Positions 55,401 through 64,000 of a stretch of DNA of 64,000 bases are shown in pieces. A model generated the notes under the pieces. It ran no database searches. It had not been told where the DNA came from and saw nothing but the letters and a program-made list of their open reading frames with translations. Positions within the stretch are counted from its first letter, which is position 1. The number at the start of each line of letters is the position of its first letter. Origin of the DNA: Notamacropus eugenii (lineage: Eukaryota > Chordata > Mammalia > Diprotodontia > Macropodidae); the NCBI RefSeq assembly GCF_028372415.1, contig NC_092878.1, positions 5,607,501 to 5,671,500 on the forward strand, read 5' to 3'. Both the position numbers and the translations under genes were made by a program.

Positions 55401-55745
55401 ATAACAGTAGAGATTCAGCTTGTACCATGTCTGAAAAATCAGGAGAGTCTTCAAGTGGAAATTTTTCATTTTCAGCCAGCATTGATTCTGGATTACCACA
55501 ATCAGTTCTTGGGAAAGAAATGACACAGAATGGGAAAGGGCAATTTGTCAAGCTCCTCAAGTTTGATGGAAACATGAGAAGATCAAATGCCTTGCATTCT
55601 AAAGATATACTCCTGCAGCAACCTAATTTTTTATATTTTGGTCTCATGAGTGGCCTTACTTTCATGAGGAAGGAATACCCTGTGCAAGCAACTGGTACCC
55701 CAAGTTCTTTCGACAGATATATGTATTTGAATAAATAAATGGACA
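55400..55745 (+). repeat. Duplicated block D, leftmost recognised part
   Basis: 55,560-55,735 pairs with 17,770-17,935 of block B. The plus frame 55,427-55,738 (103 codons, starting MSEKSGESSSGNFSFS, Ser-rich) and a 115-codon minus frame (55,399-55,746) both overlap it. Neither frame is kept in block B, which has stops, so I do not call a gene. Confidence 0.55.
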
Positions 55746-55844
55746 TCTCAGTTTATCAAGTGGGATTCTTGTGTGTTTAGCCAGTGCAAATTTGTTCCCC
55801 AGACCCTGAGCACTTTTGATTTGACAAAAGGGAACTCCTCAGAG

Positions 55845-55965
55845 TTTAGGCAACTAGTATTAAGTAGCTCCTATATGCCAGGCACTGTGCTAAGTGCTGG
55901 GGGTGGGGGTGGGGACAAGGAAAAGCAAAGCCCATCCTAGGTCTCAAAAAGTGAAAAGTCAGACA
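55845..55965 (-). repeat. L2/MIR 3' end, antisense
   Basis: 'atatgccaggcactgtgcta' and 'agtgctgggggtggggg' are the complement of the L2/MIR terminus. Confidence 0.7.
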
Positions 55966-56144
55966 GCATCTGAAGAATTCAAGGTCAGGCTTTGACCTGA
56001 AGTGAACCCCATTAGACTTTTGTCACTAAAAGAGGTTTAGTGAGAGGCAGCTAATTACTGCAGAGCAGGCCTCTTAGCTTCAGCATCAAACATGTCTGTA
56101 GTGAGATGGTAGAAAGCATGTTGACAAACATGATCACACTTGAG

Positions 56145-56520
56145 ATCCCAGATTTAGACCTGCAAGGGGCCTTGAACATCATTGAGTCTAAGTTCTGCAT
56201 TCATTGACTTGGTTCCACCATGTAATCTCTCTCAGCTTCAGTTTCTCAACTTTAAAAGGAACCAAGTGGTTGTGGTCATTTGGTTTATTGTACAGATATG
56301 GGCACTTGACAAGATTAAATGACAGGGTCAAATGAAATAGCTGAGCCAGGATTGGAACCCTGGATTCCCTAACTCCAAACCCAGCTGCTCTTTCTGGTGT
56401 ACTGCACAATACCTGTCACCCAAGTGTTTCCCATGCTATCCATGTGAGACAGGTATTTTATAGAAAATGAAACTGAATCTTAGTGACTTGTCACTTAGGA
56501 TATGATAATTGGGAGAACCA
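56145..56520 (-). repeat. MIR3/MIR fragments, antisense, possibly two copies
   Basis: 'gcaaggggccttgaacatca', 'ttgagtctaagttctgc', then an interruption with a sense MIR word ('ctcagcttcagtttctcaac'), then 'gccaggattggaaccctgg' and 'ttctggtgtactgc'. Probably nested or adjacent old SINEs. Confidence 0.6.
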
Positions 56521-57000
56521 GGGAAACTCATCTTCTGACCACTCTTCAGTAGTTGTATGCATAAAATTATGCATAAAATCCATGGGTTAAGACTTGAATA
56601 TATCTTGGCCCTAGGTGAGGCGAGACAGGAAGAAAAATGGAAAGACAAGAAATTAACTTGAAACAAATACTTACCGTTAGCACAATTTAATGGAGATGTC
56701 TACAGCCCTCCAGAAATGAGGAGCTGAAGAGGAATTTCAAAGACAGATAATTCACAGAAACATGGTAACACTGAAATGGTTTAATATTAAAGACCTACTT
56801 TCTGATCTCTTTTGTTTACTTCTGCTTCTGACACCAGAAAATACCCAACAAATGGACATTTTGTTTCTTCCAGCTGACTTCCTCCGTCTCCAGACCTGAA
56901 ATGATTTTTAATGATTCAAAAAAAAAACCAACAAATGAATTTCAATGCATTTGATAAATATATTTATATATTTATGTATGTATATACTTAATATGTCTAT
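56520..57000. other. Unclassified, no gene seen
   Basis: AT-rich towards the right, with TATA-type words at 56,955-57,000. Confidence 0.3.
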
Positions 57001-57009
57001 GTCATATAA

Positions 57010-57870
57010 ACACAGATCACCCTGGAGCCCAGGGTGCTGTCTAGAGGCCAGGTAGGTTACATTTCACTCTTCCCTCAGGAATTCTCTAGTACCCTTAAGG
57101 AGGTTTGAGGTACCTAAGTCTCTCTGCAAATGACTCGAACCCATACCAGTGATAATCCCCCCTGAATAGTGGGCAATAGTCCCTTGCACCCCAGTTCCGT
57201 TTATCCCCTTAATAGATTAACTTTTACACAGAAATATTCACTTCAGAATGCATAATCACAAATAACCTTCTTCCAACACTTCAGTCTGTGGAAAGGGGAA
57301 GCGATTACATGGGTAGCTTAGCTTGGTGCCCATAGAGAACAGTTGCAGCAAGTTCAACTCCACCCACCCCCCCGCCCCGCTTCCCTTGCACTCAAGTTCT
57401 AGGCACCCTGGCTGCTTAGGGCTTCCTTGTTGGGCTGACTGGCTGCACTCTTCCACTTTAATCTGGGCTCCACTGTTTCCATGGTTTGAACTCCTATGTC
57501 CAGTGGGGATAACCAATGGCACCTGAAACTGAAGAGGTCAAACCAAAGAGAACCATTTCTCAGAGTTGAAGGCAGAATAAAAGAGGGAAGAGGGAAAAGA
57601 AATCCTTCCCCTCTCACTAGTTCAATTCATGGCACCCTTATGATCTCCACCTTCTGGACCCATCAGATGAATGCCTCAAAAGAGCACAGCAGAAAGAAGG
57701 AGCATGGTAGAAAAAGAGGAAGTGACTCAGTTTCACCAATTTTAAAGATAATGGGCAACGAATCAAAAGAAGCTATCCCTACCTATGGAGTTGGGTACTC
57801 ACGGAGCTCTAGTTAAGCAAACTGGGCATGTTCAGAAGTCTCCTTAAGGGCATCTCCATGTTAAAAGAGA
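57010..57870. other. Unclassified, GC-richer segment, perhaps an LTR-derived repeat
   Basis: Richer in C and G than its surroundings (for example 'cccacccccccgccccgc' at 57,363-57,380), with opposing open frames of 67-106 codons and no motif. Its sharp composition change and the phrase 'ttcagaatgcataatcacaaa' suggest an old retroviral LTR or related repeat, but I see no clear terminal repeats, primer-binding site or coding domain. Left unassigned. Confidence 0.3.
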
Positions 57871-57889
57871 AGGGCATGTCCAGAGAAGC

Positions 57890-58880
57890 CTGTGTTACAC
57901 ATGTGTTTATGTATTTACATACATAAATATATATGTGTATACACACACATATATTTATAACCCAAGCCCTTTGGTATGAGACTCTCCTGATTGGTGATAA
58001 TGCTTATGACCTGGATGAGGGATAGAGCAAAGTTGATGAGACCAGGAGAGAAGAGAGGTTATATGTATATATGTATCTATGATATATGTATGTATGTATG
58101 TACATATACATATACGCACATATAAATAATATGCAAATCCTATTCCAATAACTAGGCCAAACCTGGAGAGCGCCAGGGGTTCTCAAGGACATGTCCTTGG
58201 TCTGCAAAATCTGGTAGCACTTCACAAGCTGAAAGGTCATAATTTGGGGATGCAGTGATGGAATAAAATCAGAGATCCAGTCTCCTCTCCTCTCTTTTGG
58301 AACACAGACATAATACACACATGGCTTGATATCATTATATTGATCACTGTATCTCTCTCTACAGATGTATGCATTCATGTACATATGCAATGTGTATACA
58401 CAAAAATATATAGACTAATTTTATATGTGTTTATTACATACATGTGGATATGTGTATGTATGCACACATATATAAAAAGAGAGAGAATCCCAAAAGTCTT
58501 AGTATAATTTTAATTTTTAACTGCTTAAAACTGCCCTAACACTTTTGGGAAACTCTACATATGTATGTGATGTATTGTGTGTCTGTACATGTGTACACAC
58601 ATATGTTCTATATAGGTATGTATACATTATGTATATTTTGCATATGTATATATAGGGAATAATATTTTGAGAAAGATGGGGAATGGGCAAGCCAAATCAT
58701 AGATTACCAAAACCAGATATGGTTTTAAAAAATATGTTCCAGGATTTGTTTCATATGTATGGTGGTATGCATATGTATGTACATATGTATTATACACAAA
58801 TAATCCTATGTGTATTGAGTCTGTACATGGATTTACACATACGTAAATATAGTTCTGTACTTATAATTTAATCGGGGATA
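57890..58880. repeat. AT-rich TATG/TACA/CACA cryptic simple repeat region
   Basis: Nearly 1 kb dominated by TATG, CATA, TACA and CACA words without a fixed unit ('gtatgtatgtatgtacatat' near 58,089). Overlapping open frames rich in Tyr, Met and Ile are artefacts. A small palindromic element lies inside (58,489-58,549). Confidence 0.8.
58489..58549. mobile_element. Palindromic mariner-like MITE
   Basis: 'cccaaaagtcttagtataat' (58,489-58,508) faces its imperfect complement ending 'acttttggg' (58,541-58,549), with an A/T loop. The element is about 61 bp. Short palindromes with this 'ccaaaagtcttagt' end are, to my knowledge, mariner-derived elements abundant in marsupials. No TA duplication is clear in the surrounding TA-rich sequence. 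Confidence 0.6.
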
Positions 58881-58959
58881 AAATAGCTGTTTCTGGTACA
58901 AAAATGTCTTCTAATGATGCAGATTGCCAACTCATTTCTAACTAACTGTCTTAGTTTCT

Positions 58960-59110
58960 CAGGGCACTGAGAGGGTAAAAGAAAGATCCAACATGATAGA
59001 GACGGTACATTGTAGTGGCCCAGGCAACTCTCAGAGACTGAATATTGTAGATGGTCTGCTAGTACGCATCACTAGAGGGCAAATCCACATTAAGAGTAGC
59101 TTGTTACCTC
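58960..59110 (+). repeat. SINE 3' tail, sense
   Basis: 'ggcaactctcagagactgaa' and 'ctgctagtacgcatcactagag' match the tail of the SINE at 45,095-45,335. Confidence 0.6.
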
Positions 59111-59214
59111 GGCTAATTTTTATCTTGCTACTTTTGTATTTACTTCATTCATCCATTTGAAGAGGAGTGTTGATAGTAAAGTGTAACTAAAGTGAAAAAA
59201 CAACAAAAAAACAG

Positions 59215-59350
59215 ACGTTGTAGCAATAGGTAGGTGGTGTAGTGGATAGAATACTCTACTTGGAGTCAAGAGATCTGAGTTCGAATCCTGATTCACACAC
59301 TCATTGAGTCACCCTGGGCAAATCACTTAACTGTTATGGAGTAGCCTGCT
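59215..59350 (+). mobile_element. tRNA-derived SINE head, sense
   Basis: 'taggtggtgtagtggataga' (A-box region), 'gagttcgaatcctgattc' (a very tRNA-like B-box region) and 'tgggcaaatcacttaact'. The B-box matches the tRNA consensus well, but no cloverleaf with acceptor stem can be drawn, so this is a SINE and not a tRNA gene. Confidence 0.82.
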
Positions 59351-60089
59351 TACAATGTGGACACTCAGACTGAAGGAGAAAGGTATTTTATAATCCCTGT
59401 GGCCCAGGATGCTGTTTTAGACATAAGTTCTCTTTTTTTTCCCTTCACAGTTCTCCTATCAAGGACTCGAGAGATTATCACTGTTGTTTTGGACAACGAT
59501 GATTAAGCCCTCTCCAAAATGAATGTATTTACTGGAAAATTTCATTAATTCTGAAATTTGTCTCCCTTCAAAGATAAAATAGCGAAATGTGTCTCCAAGT
59601 AAAGACCTTGCAAAAAGAGATTGAGAACAATGAGAGTGAAAAAAAATGAATAGGGCCAGAGAGGGGTAGTGAAATAGAAACAAGGTCTAGAAAGAGGAGG
59701 TGAAAGTGAAATTTTGAGAGAAAGAAAAATCTGGAAGAACAACAGAGCAGAATTTCAGAGAGAAGATTGTAGTAGAAATACAGGGAGATGGCTAAGGAGA
59801 CCAAGGGGCTGGAGGTTAAGGACGTAGAGTCAGGAATGTAGAAGAAAGATAGGTGAAGAATGGGCAGCTGAGGAGGGGCACCGAAAAGATTCCCAAACTG
59901 GGAAGCCAGACATACTACATGCTTCAGTTAAAGCTTAAGTGAAAATACCCACGTAAAGGAAATGTTACAACATTGAGCAGGGCAATAGGATTCAGAAAGA
60001 AGGAGGCATAAAAATGGACCTACCGAAGAGACACTATGTCCCTTAAACACAGAGGTGAAGAAACTGACTTGCTTTCAAACTTCCCTGAA

Positions 60090-60400
60090 ACCCTCCATTT
60101 TACATGCTTCTTCCTTAGGCTCAGAAAATCCCTAAAACCTGTATTATTTTTTCTTACTCTCCATATTCACCCACTGAGTCTCCACCTACTTTCCTTCTCT
60201 TTTGTCTAAAGCTTTTCTATGGGAAATCTATACCTATCTATCTATACCTTGAATAAACCCCAAGAATCCCTAGGACTGAGATACCCTTCAGGATGGCAGT
60301 TGATGGGCATCTCAGAATTCTACCTTTTTAAAATATTGATTTCCAACCCTTTTCCCAGTACATTCCAGATTCAGATCTCTTCTTGGGTCTCAGAAGGGAG
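60090..60400 (+). repeat. Local paralogous module, copy D1
   Basis: 'cactgagtctccacctactt', 'ttctcttttgtctaaagctt', 'acccttcaggatggcagttg', 'cagaattctacctttttaaa' and 'ccagattcagatctcttc' correspond in order to copies A, B, C and D2. Confidence 0.7.
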
Positions 60401-60554
60401 GGACGAGGGGGGTTAGACCAGGAAAGGCAGCGTGTCTCAGGCACTGCTTGGTATCTCTGTCCCCTTCCTATGACAGAAGAAATCTGTTGATGTGTGTGCT
60501 TGGCCATGTGACTAGGTGTCCCGATGATCAGAATGACATCCTGCTAGAGCTGCT

Positions 60555-60690
60555 GAAAGGGAGCTTAGGTAAAACCTATCAATTTTGCTCATGAGGCAAG
60601 AGATTCAGAAATAAACTGATTTGCCTGAGGTCGTTCAGCTATTTATTGACCCAAAGTTCCCTCAGTTCTCAAAACTGCAGGCTCTTTTTC
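60555..60690 (-). repeat. MIR3-type SINE, antisense, shared by the duplication
   Basis: 'aataaactgatttgcctgag' and 'gtcgttcagctatttattga' are the decayed counterpart of the MIR3 at 20,650-20,790. Confidence 0.65.
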
Positions 60691-60706
60691 CCCCTCTCTC
60701 AGTTAC

Positions 60707-60865
60707 ATTCTGGGTCTCCTAGCACTCATGGCTCTACTCATTCCTTTCAGCCAGATAAAATTGCCCTTGGACTCTGAGATTGTGGCTGTCTCTAAATCCT
60801 CTTCCTGTCACTGCAGGTTGTTGGGCTCTGTCTTCTTGTTTCAGCTGCAGTGGATGTTGCATTAA
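60707..60865 (+). other. Candidate exon or exon relic, conserved frame (copy D)
   Basis: Frame ILGLLALMALLIPFSQ followed by IKLPLDSEIVAVS and SSSCHC, open to a stop at 60,863. A textbook acceptor-like tract ('ctctttttccccctctctcag') ends just before it, and a 'cag/gttgtt' donor-like site lies near 60,820-60,830. The copy at 20,828 keeps the frame across an in-frame indel. The protein family is not recognised and no upstream start exon was found. Confidence 0.35.
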
Positions 60866-62099
60866 CAATGGTCTTTGGGTGGTAATGGTGAATTGAAGTG
60901 GGTGTTGTCATGGAATGGGTGAATCCACCCCCACTGGGCTAACTGGCTGAGATTCTACAGCTTGTCTTTTCAAGGGTGAGTCACCTTGAAGTGATTCCTA
61001 ACGTCTTCCTTACTCTGGGTTGGGATTTGACAACAAATTCCCTGTCGATGACCAAAGTTTCCTCTTGGAAGTTCAGATCAGTGGACCACAATGGCAGGTC
61101 TGATACTGATGACTGGACCTGAGTTTGACTATACCCTCTTTTTGTTTCCTTTTCTTTGGGCTTCTCACAGAACTCCTCCTTTGGGGGTGGGGTAGGGTAA
61201 AGTGATTAATTTCTCCTCTTAGGAAATCTGATAAGTAATCTTTGGAGGTTAGGTGTCCATTTCCTGTCCCATGATGGTAATGCTACTGCTGGGGAAAGCC
61301 CTCATAGCAATTTCTTCTGATAGCTCTGATGCCTAGATCTAGGACTTTTCTAAATGGGCCCAAATCAGCTTCCATCTTCACAGCTACATCAATCATAGCA
61401 TGACATAGGTGTAGTATGGACACCTGACCCATTTGTCCTCCCCTGAGACAACTTTCTGATTGGAGGAGACACAAATGAAGCAAGTCAGAGGAAGAGGATT
61501 CCTCCATCTTCATCTCTGCCTCAAAAGGGCAGTAACTGTCAGGGTTAATGTTTGGGGACTCTGTGTTCAGATGGTCAAGACTAGAGTGAAGGTTCCAATA
61601 CTCTTGAGAACTCTTCCTCCCCTCTGCCCCACCCCATCAGTTTGCTTTTCCAATAGCTGCTTATCTTTCTTCTGCCTGAAAAACTTGAGAGCCAGGGCAG
61701 GGAAGCCAAGATCAAGGCAGAGTCAAGGCTCAAGGTTCCACTGAGCCAATCTGCAAGAACAGATTATACCAGAAGTGCCAGAGCTCAACCAATCCCAGTT
61801 TCCCTCTCCAGCGTTATTAGTAAGGGAATTCTGAATTCAAGAGAGGAGAGAGGGAACAAAGTAGCAACAAATTCGCATGTCTTTCATACCCATGAGTCCT
61901 GGTTCATTTTATCCTTCTCTTCCAATGGGATTTGTAGGTGACCCTGTTTTGGAATGTTTGTGGTGAGGAAATATAAGGAAAGTTGAAAGGTAATTACCAC
62001 CCAATGACAGAACAAGAGACCTGTAAAGCTTAACTCAGTTCTCTTTTTATTTTGAATTACCATTCAGAAACTCACTTCAAACTTGACCTGATCAGTTTT

Positions 62100-62660
62100 C
62101 CAAGAATTATCATTGCACTTTTTGTGTCTGAAGGGCAATATAGCCACCAAATCCCAAAGATTAGATTTTCCAACCTCTTACCTTCCATCACTACTGAGTC
62201 CTTGGCTGTCTTCTCCTTTGTGTCCACAGCTTTTTCCTGGGACACCCCCCCCTCCCCCGCCATATGCACTTAACTCAAATGATCCCATCAATTACCTATC
62301 TCTAGGTGTTAGGGGATCTCTGAATTCTACTATTTTGAAACACTGACTTTCAAACCTTTCCTAGCTTATTCTGGATTTAGGTCTCTTTGCAAGAAATTTG
62401 GGAGTCCGTAGATTTGTGACCCTTCTGGATTATTCTAGGCTTCTAGGAGTTACAACTGAGGATCATTTGAAGAACACCAGCCCTTGGCGGGGGGATGGGG
62501 AGGGCAACCCTGAAGGTATAGTCATTCTTAACAGTTCCCCTATTCTCCTTCTGAGTCAGGAATTCCCTGATCCTCCAAACTCCACCCCATCCCAGCTTTT
62601 CTTTTCCACATCTTCCTTCTCCAGCTTCTCTTCCATTCAGATACCAATAGTTTTTTACTA
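62100..62660 (+). repeat. Local paralogous module, copy D2
   Basis: 'ctactgagtccttggctgtc', 'tttgtgtccacagctttttc', 'ctctgaattctactattttg' and 'attctggatttaggtctctt' correspond to the other copies. 62,560-62,650 ('aattccctgatcctccaaac', 'cattcagataccaatag') matches 24,640-24,740 of block B. Confidence 0.7.
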
Positions 62661-62749
62661 CATTTATTTCATTCACTCTATTCGTTCACTCTTGTCTTGA
62701 TAGCTTTTTTCCTTTTCTATATTCCCAACATGCAGAGATCCATAACAGA

Positions 62750-62925
62750 GGTTATAGAATCAATAAATTCATGACACTTGAAGGGTTGCCTGGCCAAACC
62801 TCATTTTCTAGTTGAGGAATTAGGAGAAAAGTTGGCTTAGCCAATATATGTAACAAGTGCCATTACCAAGATCAAGATCCAGGTTTCTTATTGTCTGCCT
62901 CCTCCATCATCTTATCTCTTATCTC
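62750..62925 (-). repeat. MIR3-type SINE, antisense
   Basis: 'ccaaacctcattttctagttgagg' and 'cattaccaagatcaagatccagg' fit a decayed MIR3 reverse complement. Confidence 0.6.
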
Positions 62926-62947
62926 ATCTCATCTCTCTCTCCCTCTT

Positions 62948-62950
<3 letters not shown>

Positions 62951-62978
<28 letters not shown>

Positions 62979-62980
62979 CT
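62951..62980. repeat. (CA)n microsatellite
   Basis: About 14 CA units. Confidence 0.95.
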
Positions 62981-63407
62981 TTTAAGTTTAAAAGCTTAAA
63001 TTCTGTATGAATTTTAGGTATTCCTTTTTAGGTATTCTTTTCATCACTGCAATATTTTTAACTATATTCTCTTGTGCCCAGCGTTTTTAAGTTTAGTATC
63101 CCAGTTCTCGAAAGGAATGTCTTTTGACTGCTTTGTGGGGTTGATTAGACTCAGTATTAGTGTCAAATGGAAACAACAGAAAGATAATCCATCTTCCTGT
63201 TAACATAATTCATATCACACTCCCTCTGCTCTGTTCATTCAGCATGAACCAAATGAGTTTCTTTTCCTGTTGGGTAAGGATCTCTCTTCCTGCATCTCAC
63301 CTGAAGTTCCTGGGGGTGATCACAAGGATAGAAGGAAAAGGCCAGGGATAGTAAAAGGAAGAAGTTAGAAAAGCAAGAAATTGGAACAAAAGGTCAAGAA
63401 AAAGGAT

Positions 63408-63850
63408 AATAGAATTTCAGAGTCGGAAGGGAACCCAGTGGTCATCGAGTCCAACTCCTAACTGAAAAAGAATCCTCTCTACAACATGCATAGTCTTTGC
63501 TGATTTTTAATGGTGGGGAACTCACTCCTTCAAGAAGCAGCCCATTCTTGGATAGTTTTCATTGCTAGGAAGCTTTTCTTTTCATCAAACCCAAATTTTA
63601 CCTCTTTGTAATTTCTACTCTTTGTTTTCCTATCCCTCTGCCCCCTAGGACCAAGAATAACACTTTCTAATCTCTCCTCTCGGGGGAAACCTATTAAATG
63701 CAATTGTGTCACCAGTAAGTCTTCAGGCATTACTAGATGGCTATAACCCAGACTGAGCTCTCCATCCTCGTTGCTTTCTTTGGAGTACTGAACTGAACCC
63801 CAAACTCCAGATGTGATCAAGATAAAAAAGAAATCTATTACTGTGGAATG
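63408..63850 (-). repeat. L3/CR1 LINE fragment, antisense
   Basis: The plus strand reads 'aatttcagagtcggaaggga', 'gtcatcgagtccaactcct', 'gcagcccattcttggatag', 'ctaggaagcttttcttttc' and 'aactccagatgtgatcaag', the standard reverse complement of the 3' part of a CR1-clade LINE (L3 in mammals). The 132-codon minus frame (63,530-63,928) runs through it and is a remnant or chance frame. Confidence 0.8.
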
Positions 63851-64000
63851 CTGATTGCAGAGTGGAAGAGAAGGAAGACACTGGAGAAAAGTCACGTGTG
63901 TGTAAAAATCATTGAAGTAACAAGTCATACTACTTACCTCTGATATTCAAAATAAATCTCCATTCTGATATCTCAACATGGCATGGGATTTTGAAGGCTC

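Larger units (their letters stand above)
59560..63350 (+). repeat. Duplicated block D, main part, with modules D1 and D2
   Basis: Purine-rich tract (59,600-59,880), module D1 (60,090-60,400), shared MIR3 (60,555-60,690), candidate exon (60,707-60,865), segments matching block B (60,700-61,880), module D2 (62,100-62,660) and a right end (63,200-63,330) matching 24,870-25,000. The order is the same as in block B except that D1 is an additional module copy. Identity appears to be roughly 65-75 per cent in alignable parts. Confidence 0.72.

Noticed and set aside
55427..55738. Ser-rich 103-codon frame as a gene
   Set aside because: The paralogous segment in block B does not keep the frame, and a longer frame exists on the opposite strand. 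Kept only as part of block D.
57010..57870. Endogenous retrovirus
   Set aside because: No gag, pol or env domain, primer-binding site or paired LTRs visible; only a vague LTR-like composition.
57890..58880. Regularly spaced short repeats that might suggest a CRISPR-like array
   Set aside because: No fixed repeat unit or unique spacers; simple TATG/TACA drift in a vertebrate genome.
59215..59350. tRNA gene suggested by good A and B boxes
   Set aside because: No acceptor stem or full cloverleaf; the sequence is the head of a SINE seen several times in the window.
63530..63928. 132-codon minus-strand frame
   Set aside because: Coincides with an antisense L3/CR1 LINE fragment.

Overview
The window looks like non-coding nuclear DNA from a marsupial (metatherian mammal). 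I found no convincing intact protein-coding gene and no rRNA, functional tRNA or CRISPR array. The case for a marsupial is the repeat mixture: a long BovB-like RTE LINE, a tRNA-derived SINE whose tail matches that RTE's 3' end, L1 and ORF2-less (HAL1-type) L1 elements opening with a 'gccaagatggcagag' 5' end, abundant MIR/MIR3 CORE-SINEs, old L2 pieces including reverse-transcriptase sequence, and one L3/CR1 piece. I cannot name the species. Repeat names rest on recognised sequence, not on a database search.

Layout. 0.7-3.7 kb: RTE/BovB-like LINE on the minus strand, split by a 312-bp SINE with a perfect 13-bp target-site duplication (TSD). 3.9-9.6 kb: old MIR3, L1, L2 and MIR pieces, an RTE-tailed SINE and an AT-rich candidate conserved non-coding element near 7.85-8.07 kb. 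10.3-14.4 kb: duplicated module copy A, L2 pieces, a truncated L1 with a 12-bp TSD and a long ATCT microsatellite. 14.8-17.7 kb: minus-strand HAL1-type element carrying a 5'-inverted L1 insertion. 17.7-25.1 kb: duplicated block B. 25.5-32.9 kb: SINEs, a plus-strand HAL1 (28,032-30,446) inserted into a MIR3, then L2 and old L1 pieces. 34.3-36.6 kb: second plus-strand HAL1. 37.7-42.3 kb: a 4.6-kb minus-strand L1 with both ends and a 19-bp TSD but lacking the C-terminal part of ORF2. 43-47.5 kb: L2 antisense pieces, SINEs, microsatellites. 47.7-52.6 kb: module copy C, interrupted by a hAT-like element and an ORF2-less L1. 52.7-55.4 kb: old L1, MIR3 and a SINE. 55.4-63.4 kb: duplicated block D. 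The window ends in an L3/CR1 piece.

The most interesting structure is not a known repeat. Block B (17.7-25.1 kb) and block D (55.5-63.4 kb) are colinear diverged paralogues, and a smaller module occurs five times (A, B, C, D1, D2). B and D share the same MIR3 at the same relative place, so that MIR3 predates the duplication. Within the blocks a short reading frame with a hydrophobic stretch (20,828-20,974 and 60,707-60,865) is better conserved than its surroundings and differs by an in-frame 15-base indel; it may be an exon or exon relic of an unidentified duplicated gene. The paralogue also supplies an empty site for an odd 163-bp insertion made only of an L1 5' end.

All alignments were made by eye, so repeat boundaries are usually good to about 10-30 bases; TSD coordinates are exact.
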